Below are positions 1 to 6,091 of a DNA stretch of 13,134 nucleotides, piece by piece. The notes beneath the pieces are model-generated. The model searched no databases and was not told the DNA's origin. It saw nothing but the letters and a program-made list of their open reading frames with translations. Position 1 is the stretch's first letter, and each line of letters begins with the position of its first letter. Made by a program: the position numbers and the translations under genes. The stretch lies in NCBI GenBank assembly GCA_003155465.1, contig PMCR01000118.1:11996-25129 (forward strand), given 5' to 3'. Origin of the DNA: Myxococcales bacterium (GTDB lineage Bacteria; Myxococcota; Polyangia; Fen-1088).

Positions 1-483
1 ACAAGCTACGCGCGCCAGTACGGCGTCGAGGTTCGTATCGCGCGCATCTTCAACACCTATGGTCCGCGCATGCACGAGAACGATGGGCGGGTGGTGTCCA
101 ACTTCGTGGTGCAGGCGTTGGCTGGCCAGCCGCTGACCGTGTTCGGCGATGGCAGGCAGACCCGCTCTTTCTGTTTCGTGTCCGATCTCATCGAGGGCTT
201 TCTGCGGCTCATGGCCAGCCCGCACGGGTGCGATCCGGTCAACCTGGGCAACCCGCGTGAGACGTCGATGCTTGAGCTGGCGACCCTGGTTCGCGACATG
301 GTGGGCTCGCGCGCCGAGATCGTGCATGCGCCGTTGCCCACGGACGATCCGGTGCGGCGCAACCCGGACATCACGCGGGCGCAAGAGCTGCTGGGCGGCT
401 GGACGCCGCAGGTGCCGCTGGAACGTGGACTGCAGGCCACCATCGCGTACTTCCGGGACCGCAACGGCGGTCACAACCTTTGA
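1..483 (+). CDS. UDP-glucuronate decarboxylase-like NAD-dependent epimerase/dehydratase, 5'-truncated by window
   Basis: C-terminal 160 residues of an extended short-chain dehydrogenase-type sugar-nucleotide enzyme; the reading frame is open from base 1 and ends at TGA 481-483. The stretch RIFNTYGPRMHENDGRVV, followed by VSNFVVQAL, the VFGDG turn and QTRSFCFVSDLIEG, is the substrate-binding region typical of UDP-glucuronate decarboxylase (UDP-GlcA to UDP-xylose, NAD+ used and regenerated, cytoplasmic) and its close dTDP-glucose dehydratase relatives. The Rossmann glycine motif and the catalytic YxxxK lie upstream of the window. The C-terminus has the usual RRNPDITRAQELLGGWTP segment and ends at a normal place (AYFRDRNGG), so the 3' end is intact. 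Role: probably nucleotide-sugar supply for polysaccharide or glycan synthesis. The exact substrate (UXS versus another epimerase/dehydratase) is inferred from the motif only. It converges on the glycosidase gene 11 bp away. Confidence 0.85.
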   Translation, partial: TSYARQYGVEVRIARIFNTYGPRMHENDGRVVSNFVVQALAGQPLTVFGDGRQTRSFCFVSDLIEGFLRLMASPHGCDPVNLGNPRETSMLELATLVRDMVGSRAEIVHAPLPTDDPVRRNPDITRAQELLGGWTPQVPLERGLQATIAYFRDRNGGHNL

Positions 484-487
484 AAAT

Positions 488-505
488 GGGAACCCTACGG
501 TTCCC
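488..505 (-). terminator. Hairpin at the 3' end of the glycosidase gene, candidate terminator
   Basis: A perfect 7-bp inverted repeat, GGGAACC (488-494) and GGTTCCC (499-505), has a 4-nt loop. Read on the minus strand, it is followed by ATTTTC, a short T-tract, so it could end transcription of the glycosidase gene. The TAG stop of that gene (495-497) lies inside the hairpin. In the plus direction no T-tract follows, so termination of the upstream decarboxylase-like gene would be weaker. Moderate support: short stem, short T-run. Confidence 0.4.
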
Positions 506-3344
506 TCGCCTGGGCACTCAGCGAAATCGACCCTGACGTCAACCCGGATGAACTGGCGGTAACCGCAATCTGGCCGGCTGCGCCGGTTGACTTCACGATG
601 GCCAATGCCTTGCCGCTGAACGCGTTCCGGGTGGTGCCCTTGTAGGACGAGGTGTCGATGGCATTGCCGTTGTCAACTCCCACAATTTCGCCGGGCCCGG
701 ATACGGAAAAACTCAGCGCAGTGGCAGCCGTGGGAACCAAGATGCCATCTGCGTCCTGGATGTCAGCGGTAACAAAGACCAGATCCTTGCCATCCGCGCT
801 GATGATGCTTCGATCCGCGGAGAGCGCCACCTTCGCCGCCGCGCCCGCGGTCTTGACTTCCTCGCTGACGACCACGGCGTCCCCGCGCTTACCTTCGGCC
901 CGCACCGTGCCCGACGCCCACGCCACATTCCACTCCAAATGCACAGCGCCGGATGCCAATGTCTTACTGCCCTGCGAAACGCCGTTGAGAAACAACTCCA
1001 CGCTGTCGCAGTTGCTGTAGACGAAGACAGTGACTGTGGTCCCGGTACTCCAGTTCCAATGAGGCAGGACATGTACCATGGGGGTGGTCGTCCAGCGGCT
1101 CTGGTAGAAGTAGTAGATATCCTTGGGGAAGCCGGCGGTGTCGACGATGCCAAAATAGGAGCTCTTGGCCGGCCAACCATAGGGGGTTGGCTCACCGATG
1201 TAGTCGAAGCCAGTCCAAATGAACTGACCGGCAATGAAGCTGCGATTGACATCATTCTTGTACGAACTCTCGGCCGAGGAACCCCAACTGACGACGCTGT
1301 TGTCGTACGATGAACACTGCGTGTCGGAACTCGTCAAGATCTTCTGAGTGGCAGGTGTATGATAGATCCCGCGACTGCGCACGGCCGACGAGGTTTCACT
1401 GCCGAAGAGCTTCCAACTTGAATGGGCGGAGTGGTCTTGATCGTAGCGCCCTTCGGAGTAGTTGTACCCCTGCAAGTCGAAAACCGCCGCCACGGATTGA
1501 TTGGTAGCGTTTGAAGTATTCACGGATGCCCAGGTCACCGGACGGGTGGTGTCGACGGCCAGAACCCAGTTCTTCAGGTTTGTCGCGGTGCTGGTAGTGG
1601 GAGAGGGGATTTCGTTCCCGACGCTCCACATGATTACACTCGGATGGTTGCGGTCGCGGCGGACCAAGGCTTGCAGATCGGTTTGAGCCCATTGTTTGAA
1701 GTACAGATGATAGTCATTCGAGACCTTCTGCGTTTCCCAACAATCGAAGGCTTCATCCATGACCAGGATGCCCTGGCGGTCGCAGATGTCCAAGAGTTCA
1801 GGAGCGGGCGGGTTGTGGGAGGTGCGGATAGCGTTGACCCCCATGGCCTTCATGATCTCCACCTGGCGCTCAATAGCCCGATAGTTGATGGCTGAGCCCA
1901 AGGCGCCCAGGTCATGGTGCATGCACACCCCGCGGAGCTTCGTGGTTTGACCGTTCAGCGAAAAGCCGCCGGTGGCACTGAAAGAAGCGGTCCGGATTCC
2001 CAATGGGGTTAGGTAGGTGTCCACTGTGGCGCCGCCCACCTTCACCTCGACCTTCACCTGGTAGCGACTGGGGGAAGTCGTGGACCAGAGCTGGGGGTTG
2101 GGCACGGTGAGGCTCTGGCTGACGGTGGCCGTCGAGTCGGCCCCAATGTCGCTGGCCGGATTTGTGTTGGTGGCCACCGAGGCACCGCCGGGATCGGAGA
2201 TGGTGGTCGTGACCGTCACTGACTGAGAGCTGGTTGATTGGTTCTGCACTTCTGTGCTGACCGAGACGGTCGCAGAACTGCTGCTCACGGTTGGGGTAGT
2301 GACGAACACGCCGCTGTTGGTGACGTGTACCGGATTGACAACCGTCAACCAGACATTGCGGTAGATTCCGCTACCAGAGTACCAGCGGCTGGTCGGCTGG
2401 TTGTTGTTGACCCGAACGGCAATGACATTGCCGGTGCTGCCAAGACTCACATAAGGTGTGAGATCGTATTCGATGCTGGAATAGCCGTAGGGCCGTGTGC
2501 CTAGGGATGTGCCATTGATCCACACCTGGCTATTCATGTAGACCCCATCAAACTCGATAAGTATTTTCTTGCCAGAATACGTCTGGTCCAGCGTGAAGGT
2601 CTTGCGGTACCAGCCGATTCCGCCATCCGCGTAGCCACCTCCACTGCCTGCGGGGGATTTCTGATTGAAAGCCAACTCGATGCTCCAGTCATGCGGCACG
2701 CTCAGACCCCGCCATGTGGAGTCATCGAAGTCGACGTTCTGGGCACCGGTGACGTCCCCGCGGTTGAACCTCCAACCGCTGTTGAAGTCTTGACCTCGTA
2801 GGCCATTGTAGGCGGGTGTTTGAACGGGACCGGGGCCGGTCGGCGTAACCGGCCCGGCATCGAGAACAGCCGCGTCACGGATCCCCTGTCCACCCGCCCC
2901 GGCTCCCGCAACAACCCCGCCTTGGCCAGAGGTTCCGCCCTGGGCAGCGCTTGCGCTGCGACCCGCACTCCCGCCCTGGGCAACGCTTGCGCTGCGGCCC
3001 CCGCTCCCGCTTTGGGCAACGTTTCCGCCCAGGCCCCCGCTCCCGCCTTGGGCAACGCTTGCGCCCAGGCCCCCGCCCTGCCCTCCGGGCGCTGTTGCGG
3101 TCGTGGTGCCGCCCGTGGTCGTCATGATGCCGCCCGTCTCGGTTGTGGCGCCGCCAGAACTCGTCGCGCCGCCTCTCGCGGTCGTGACACCACCCGTGGC
3201 TGCCATGGCACCGCCCGAACTCGCGGAAGTGGTTGGCGCAGACCCGCTCGCGCACCCCGCCGCAAGAGCGAAGAGCGCGGCAAGGAGACAAGGGCAGAGG
3301 TGCTTCTGCACTTCCAAATTCGAGGAGATCGAACTTCTGGTCAT
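495..3344 (-). CDS. Family 2 glycoside hydrolase (beta-galactosidase type), lipoprotein
   Basis: Predicted exported glycosidase of 949 residues that cleaves beta-linked sugars (galactoside most likely) from glycans outside the inner membrane. I chose ATG 3344 because it gives a clean lipoprotein signal: a short basic N-terminus, the hydrophobic run LLAALFALAAG, then Cys31 (lipobox AAGC) followed by Ala, which is not an inner-membrane retention signal. The frame is open 62 codons further up, but those residues are non-conserved and would bury the signal. Order: Gly/Thr/Ser linker about 36-170; GH2 sugar-binding beta-sandwich about 179-338 (VPHDWS, WYRKTF, SGIYRNVW); immunoglobulin-like domain about 339-453; TIM barrel about 458-748 with RTSHNPP, acid/base Glu578 in WSVGNE and likely nucleophile Glu650 in LFGSETSS; DUF4982-like domain about 748-828 (VELFLNG); final Ig-like domain about 833-946. 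No strong Shine-Dalgarno. The catalytic part looks poorer in G+C than its neighbours. Family is certain; exact substrate is not. Confidence 0.9.
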   Translation of the reverse strand: MTRSSISSNLEVQKHLCPCLLAALFALAAGCASGSAPTTSASSGGAMAATGGVTTARGGATSSGGATTETGGIMTTTGGTTTATAPGGQGGGLGASVAQGGSGGLGGNVAQSGSGGRSASVAQGGSAGRSASAAQGGTSGQGGVVAGAGAGGQGIRDAAVLDAGPVTPTGPGPVQTPAYNGLRGQDFNSGWRFNRGDVTGAQNVDFDDSTWRGLSVPHDWSIELAFNQKSPAGSGGGYADGGIGWYRKTFTLDQTYSGKKILIEFDGVYMNSQVWINGTSLGTRPYGYSSIEYDLTPYVSLGSTGNVIAVRVNNNQPTSRWYSGSGIYRNVWLTVVNPVHVTNSGVFVTTPTVSSSSATVSVSTEVQNQSTSSQSVTVTTTISDPGGASVATNTNPASDIGADSTATVSQSLTVPNPQLWSTTSPSRYQVKVEVKVGGATVDTYLTPLGIRTASFSATGGFSLNGQTTKLRGVCMHHDLGALGSAINYRAIERQVEIMKAMGVNAIRTSHNPPAPELLDICDRQGILVMDEAFDCWETQKVSNDYHLYFKQWAQTDLQALVRRDRNHPSVIMWSVGNEIPSPTTSTATNLKNWVLAVDTTRPVTWASVNTSNATNQSVAAVFDLQGYNYSEGRYDQDHSAHSSWKLFGSETSSAVRSRGIYHTPATQKILTSSDTQCSSYDNSVVSWGSSAESSYKNDVNRSFIAGQFIWTGFDYIGEPTPYGWPAKSSYFGIVDTAGFPKDIYYFYQSRWTTTPMVHVLPHWNWSTGTTVTVFVYSNCDSVELFLNGVSQGSKTLASGAVHLEWNVAWASGTVRAEGKRGDAVVVSEEVKTAGAAAKVALSADRSIISADGKDLVFVTADIQDADGILVPTAATALSFSVSGPGEIVGVDNGNAIDTSSYKGTTRNAFSGKALAIVKSTGAAGQIAVTASSSGLTSGSISLSAQAREP
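2913..3056 (-). repeat. Four 36-bp tandem repeats encoding a 12-residue linker unit
   Basis: Inside the glycosidase linker (residues 97-144 of the chosen start) a 12-residue unit is repeated four times: VAQGGSGGLGGN, VAQSGSGGRSAS, VAQGGSAGRSAS, AAQGGTSGQGGV. A degenerate half-unit precedes it. At DNA level the unit contains a recurring TTGGGCAACG-type core. Upstream in the protein (about residues 45-86) a shorter TTGG/ATGG repeat makes up the rest of the linker. It probably acts as a flexible spacer between the membrane anchor and the catalytic domains. Confidence 0.8.
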
Positions 3345-3563
3345 CTTCTGCTGCAGTAGCAGTTGTCCGGAGAAGCGGCTCTTTGGGAATGTGCCAAGCC
3401 CCACGGTCGGATCTGTTGAGTGTACCACGTTCCTGGTGAAGTGCTGGGCGTGCCGCTCTATCGCAGGAGGTGAAGGTGGACCTCGCCTAGGAGGTTGGTG
3501 TTCTTCGAGCATTTCCAGCGTCGGGTTCACGGAGGCGCGAATGGAGACGCCGAGCTGTCTCTT

Positions 3564-3603
3564 TCCGGTCCCCTCTCCCGCGAAAGCAGGAGAGGGGACC
3601 GGA
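3564..3603. repeat. Perfect 15-bp inverted repeat, REP-like intergenic hairpin
   Basis: The left arm TCCGGTCCCCTCTCC (3564-3578) is exactly complementary to the right arm GGAGAGGGGACCGGA (3589-3603), with the 10-nt loop CGCGAAAGCA. No T-tract follows on either strand, and it lies upstream of both flanking genes, so it is not an ordinary terminator. CCCTCTCC/GGAGAGGG arms around a GCGAAAGC-like loop resemble dispersed palindromic (REP-type) elements of proteobacterial genomes. Whether other copies exist in this genome cannot be judged from one window. Confidence 0.7.
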
Positions 3604-3684
3604 TTCGGATGGCGGCCCCGAGCATCCCGTCGTCAGAGCTTGAAAAGCACCAACTTCCTAGGGACTGTCGCACGCAGGAGAGGG

Positions 3685-3714
3685 ACGACAGAGACGCAGT
3701 TCGGTGATTACAAT
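3685..3714 (+). promoter_or_regulatory. Candidate promoter of the rhomboid gene, predicted leaderless
   Basis: A -10-like hexamer TACAAT (3709-3714, five of six consensus bases) is preceded at 18 bp by ACGACA (3685-3690, four of six bases of TTGACA). The -10 ends 6 nt before ATG 3721, so a start about 7 nt downstream would fall on the A of the start codon. No Shine-Dalgarno lies in the usual window; the only purine-rich AGGAG is about 40 nt upstream. The same geometry occurs before ccmE and the gene at 12162. Confidence 0.5.
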
Positions 3715-3720
3715 ACGTGC

Positions 3721-4614
3721 ATGACCGCTGAGGTTCCTGCCGAAGCTGCCGTGCGCGTGTCGCCCAGTCGCGACCAAGCGGAGGCGTGGGATTTCGTCCT
3801 GGAAGCCGTGGGGATTCCGCACCGTGTGGGGATGGCCGAGGAGGGTTGGGCCGTGCTGGTGCCACCCACGCTGGTGGCCACTGCGCTGGCCGCGCTGGAT
3901 GCCAATGACCGGGAAGTCACCGAGGAGCCGGTGCGTGAGCCGCAGGCGCCCGACCATGGGCGGTCCTATGTTGGGCTGGCCGCGGCGGCGAGCATTGCGG
4001 CGGTTTTCTGGGTGTCCGGGCCGCGCAACGGCGCCGACGCCGGCGGCTGGTTTAACGCTGGCAGCGGTGTCGCGGCCGAGATCGTGCACGGGCATTGGTG
4101 GCGAGCCGTGACCGCGCTCACCCTGCACTCGGACTTCATGCATGTCACGGGCAACGCTGTGGCGTTCATCGTGTTTCTCTCGGCGCTGGGGCGCTGGCTG
4201 GGTGGAGGTGTGGCGATGTTTGCGACCCTGCTGGCGGGTGCGGCCGGGAATTTGGTAACCGCGTACGTCTACGGAAGCCCCCACAACGTGGTCGGTGCCT
4301 CCACCGCTACCTTTGCGGCGCTGGGACTGCTGGGCGGGTTGCAGTTCCAGCGGCGCTTCCGCGCGCGCACCGTGGGTCGTTTGAAGCGCGCCTTTCTGGG
4401 CATGGCAGCCAGCCTCGGTCTTTTCGCCATGCTGGGCGTGGGCGAGCGGGTCGACATGCTGGCCCACGCAACCGGCCTGGTCTGCGGACTGATCTTTGGT
4501 CTGCTCTGGGGCCACCTGGTGCGCCGCCCAGTGAAACAGCTTGCGCAGGCCCTTTGTCTGATCGCAACCGTTGCCGTGGTGGCAGGTGCGTGGCTGCTGG
4601 CGTTCAGGCACTAG
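3721..4614 (+). CDS. Rhomboid-family intramembrane serine protease with N-terminal soluble domain
   Basis: A 297-residue inner-membrane protease that cuts substrates within or next to transmembrane helices. The rhomboid core is clear: HWWRAVTAL about 125-133 (the WR motif); His136, His141 and Asn145 (HSDFMHVTGN, oxyanion-side residues with the same spacing as E. coli GlpG His145/His150/Asn154); catalytic Ser194 in GASTA; catalytic His249 in LAHATG. About six hydrophobic segments lie between residues 82 and 296. The residue after the catalytic Ser is Thr instead of the usual Gly. Residues about 14-66 form a small soluble domain (two helices around a LVPP strand) that resembles DUF2007-type putative signal-transducing domains; this is a weak fold guess. 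I chose ATG 3721, although the frame is open 618 bp further upstream, because that extension runs through the glycosidase's N-terminal region and has no family features. An M20 peptidase gene follows after 57 bp on the same strand. Confidence 0.88.
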   Translation: MTAEVPAEAAVRVSPSRDQAEAWDFVLEAVGIPHRVGMAEEGWAVLVPPTLVATALAALDANDREVTEEPVREPQAPDHGRSYVGLAAAASIAAVFWVSGPRNGADAGGWFNAGSGVAAEIVHGHWWRAVTALTLHSDFMHVTGNAVAFIVFLSALGRWLGGGVAMFATLLAGAAGNLVTAYVYGSPHNVVGASTATFAALGLLGGLQFQRRFRARTVGRLKRAFLGMAASLGLFAMLGVGERVDMLAHATGLVCGLIFGLLWGHLVRRPVKQLAQALCLIATVAVVAGAWLLAFRH

Positions 4615-4630
4615 CGTGTAACGTGGGTGG

Positions 4631-4675
4631 ATGCTGCGAGGTCGCGCCACTCGTGGTATGTCCGCGGGGCTATGA
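4631..4675 (+). other. Possible 14-codon upstream ORF coupled to the M20 gene
   Basis: ATG 4631 opens a short frame, MLRGRATRGMSAGL, whose TGA (4673-4675) overlaps the M20 start codon as ATGA (4672-4675). A TAACGT hexamer (4619-4624) ends 6 nt before this ATG, the same -10 placement seen at the other leaderless candidates, though no good -35 is present. It could be a leader peptide that delivers ribosomes to the M20 start by coupling, or a chance overlap. Speculative. Confidence 0.2.
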
Positions 4676-6066
4676 GCAAACCAAGGTTGTTCTCACCCTC
4701 CGACCTGCGCGGTCGCAGCGCCGGCTTGCGGCGCGAGTTCGAGGAGAAACTGGCCGCTCTGGTCGAAATCCCGTCGGTGAGCATGGATCCAGCGCGCCGG
4801 GCTGACGTGGAACGGGTCGCGCATCAGGGCTGCGCACTTCTGCGCGAGCTAGGCGCCCAGGCCGAATACATCGAGACGGCGGGACTGCCCTTGGTGCTGG
4901 GCCGTCTTGTACAAGACCACGCGTACCCGACGGTGACAATCTACAATCATCTCGACGTGCAGCCCGCGGAAACCGACGAGTGGCACAGCCCGCCGTTCAA
5001 GCTCGTCCGCGACGGTGACAAGTGGCGCGGCCGCGGAACCACCGACGACAAAGGGCCAGCCTTGGCCGCGCTTTTCGGGGCCCGACTGGCCGTGCAGGAT
5101 GGCGTGCGGCTCAACTTCCAGTTTCTTTGGGAAACCGAAGAGGAGATGGGCAGCCCTAACTTCCAAAGCGCCCTCCGCAAACTTGCCAAGGGCGACAACC
5201 CACTGCGCACCGATTCCATTATGGTCTCCGACACGCAGTGGCCGCAGGCGGGCCGACCGGCGATCCCCTACGGCCTGCGCGGACTTCTGGGCTTCTGCGT
5301 GCGCCTGCAAACCGGCGACAGGGACGTGCATTCGGGCACCACCGGCGGCGCGGCCCGCAACCCGCTCGGCGAACTGTGCGCGCTTATCAACGCTTGTTAC
5401 GACGCCCGTACCGGGCGGGTGAAGATTCCTGGTTTCTACAACGACGTTTGTCACTCCAGTGCAGCCGAGCGCCGTGGCTTGGCGAGCGCGGGATTTGCTC
5501 GTCGACGCTTTCAGCGCGCGCACGGCCTTTCCAGCGTGCGCTTCTCCGACGACGCTCGCCTGTGCCAGGCCACCATGATTGCGCCCACCTTCGAGGTCCA
5601 CGGCCTGACCGGCGGGTACAGCGGGGCAGGCATCAAGACCATCGTGCCTCACCGGGCCGAGGCCAAGCTGTCCTGCCGGTTGGTGCCTGACCAAACGCCG
5701 GAGCGCGTGTTTCGCCTGATCGTGCGTTTTGTGCGGCAACACTGCCGCGACGCCGAAGTGATTCACGAAGCCTCGCTGTCGCCCTTTCTCGTCGATCCCT
5801 CGGGTCCGCACCTGGAAGCCGCCCAGCAGGCCATGTTCGAGGCCTTCGGCAAGCGGCCCGCGCTCACCCGCGAGGGCGGTTCCATTGGCGCGGTGGTAAC
5901 CATGGATCGCGTGCTGCGCGCGCCTGTGGTGTTGCTCGGCTTGTCCTTGCCCGAGCACGGCTACCACGCCATCGACGAGAACTTCGACTGGGGCCAGGCC
6001 GGCCGGGGCATGGAAATGTTCTGCCGCTACTTCCACAAACTCGCCGATCTCCCTCGACATTCATAG
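4672..6066 (+). CDS. M20-family metallopeptidase (dipeptidase/carboxypeptidase)
   Basis: A 464-residue zinc-dependent peptidase of the M20 dipeptidase group (PepV/carnosinase-like); no signal peptide, so cytoplasmic. All di-zinc ligands are visible: His93 (YNHLD, with Asp95), bridging Asp125 (RGTTDDKG), general base Glu157 and ligand Glu158 (ETEEEMGS), Asp187 (MVSDTQ) and His432 (PEHGYHAIDE). The dimerisation/lid domain sits between about 205 and 320 with DVHSGTTGG (His220), followed by the IKTIVPHRAEAKLSCRLVPDQ segment and the EGGSIG glycine turn (401-406). Length is normal for the family. ATG 4672 is preferred; GTG 4627 in the same frame would add 15 non-conserved residues. Only a weak GGGG lies upstream. 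The 57-bp gap to the rhomboid gene suggests one transcript, and the pair could act in turnover of peptides, but that link is inference. It converges on the lipoprotein gene 25 bp away, with no clear terminator between. Confidence 0.9.
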   Translation: MSKPRLFSPSDLRGRSAGLRREFEEKLAALVEIPSVSMDPARRADVERVAHQGCALLRELGAQAEYIETAGLPLVLGRLVQDHAYPTVTIYNHLDVQPAETDEWHSPPFKLVRDGDKWRGRGTTDDKGPALAALFGARLAVQDGVRLNFQFLWETEEEMGSPNFQSALRKLAKGDNPLRTDSIMVSDTQWPQAGRPAIPYGLRGLLGFCVRLQTGDRDVHSGTTGGAARNPLGELCALINACYDARTGRVKIPGFYNDVCHSSAAERRGLASAGFARRRFQRAHGLSSVRFSDDARLCQATMIAPTFEVHGLTGGYSGAGIKTIVPHRAEAKLSCRLVPDQTPERVFRLIVRFVRQHCRDAEVIHEASLSPFLVDPSGPHLEAAQQAMFEAFGKRPALTREGGSIGAVVTMDRVLRAPVVLLGLSLPEHGYHAIDENFDWGQAGRGMEMFCRYFHKLADLPRHS

Positions 6067-6091
6067 CCTGCGGCTCTACGCGTCCTCGATC

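Larger units (their letters stand above)
3345..3720. other. Divergent intergenic region between glycosidase and rhomboid genes
   Basis: This 376-bp stretch separates two divergent start codons and contains no convincing gene. Plus- and minus-strand frames stay open across parts of it, but without family features. It holds a perfect hairpin at 3564-3603, a promoter candidate for the rhomboid gene at 3685-3714, and a small imperfect hairpin (CTGCTGCAGTAGCAG, 3348-3362) directly upstream of the glycosidase ATG that could affect ribosome access. On the minus strand a TTGGCA hexamer (about 3392-3397) could be a -35 for the glycosidase, but no convincing -10 follows at 16-18 bp. Confidence 0.6.

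Noticed and set aside
2820..3359. Plus-strand Ala/Pro/Arg-rich frame
   Set aside because: Reverse complement of the repetitive glycosidase linker; composition is dictated by the repeats on the other strand.
3381..3397. Sigma-54-like TTGGCAC element upstream of the glycosidase (minus strand)
   Set aside because: The TTGGCAC half is good, but the TTGC half at the required spacing is absent (CAAAG instead).
3345..3530. 62-codon upstream extension of the glycosidase frame
   Set aside because: It would bury the lipoprotein signal peptide, has no family features, and lies in the divergent promoter region.
3103..3720. 206-codon upstream extension of the rhomboid frame
   Set aside because: It runs antisense through the glycosidase signal peptide and Gly-rich linker, is low complexity, and the promoter candidate sits directly before ATG 3721.
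4849..6060. 403-codon minus-strand frame antisense to the M20 gene
   Set aside because: The plus-strand frame has all M20 metal ligands; long antisense frames are expected in GC-rich genes.
6067..6091. Terminator between the converging M20 and lipoprotein genes
   Set aside because: Only a 4-bp AGCC/GGCT repeat and no T-tract are visible.
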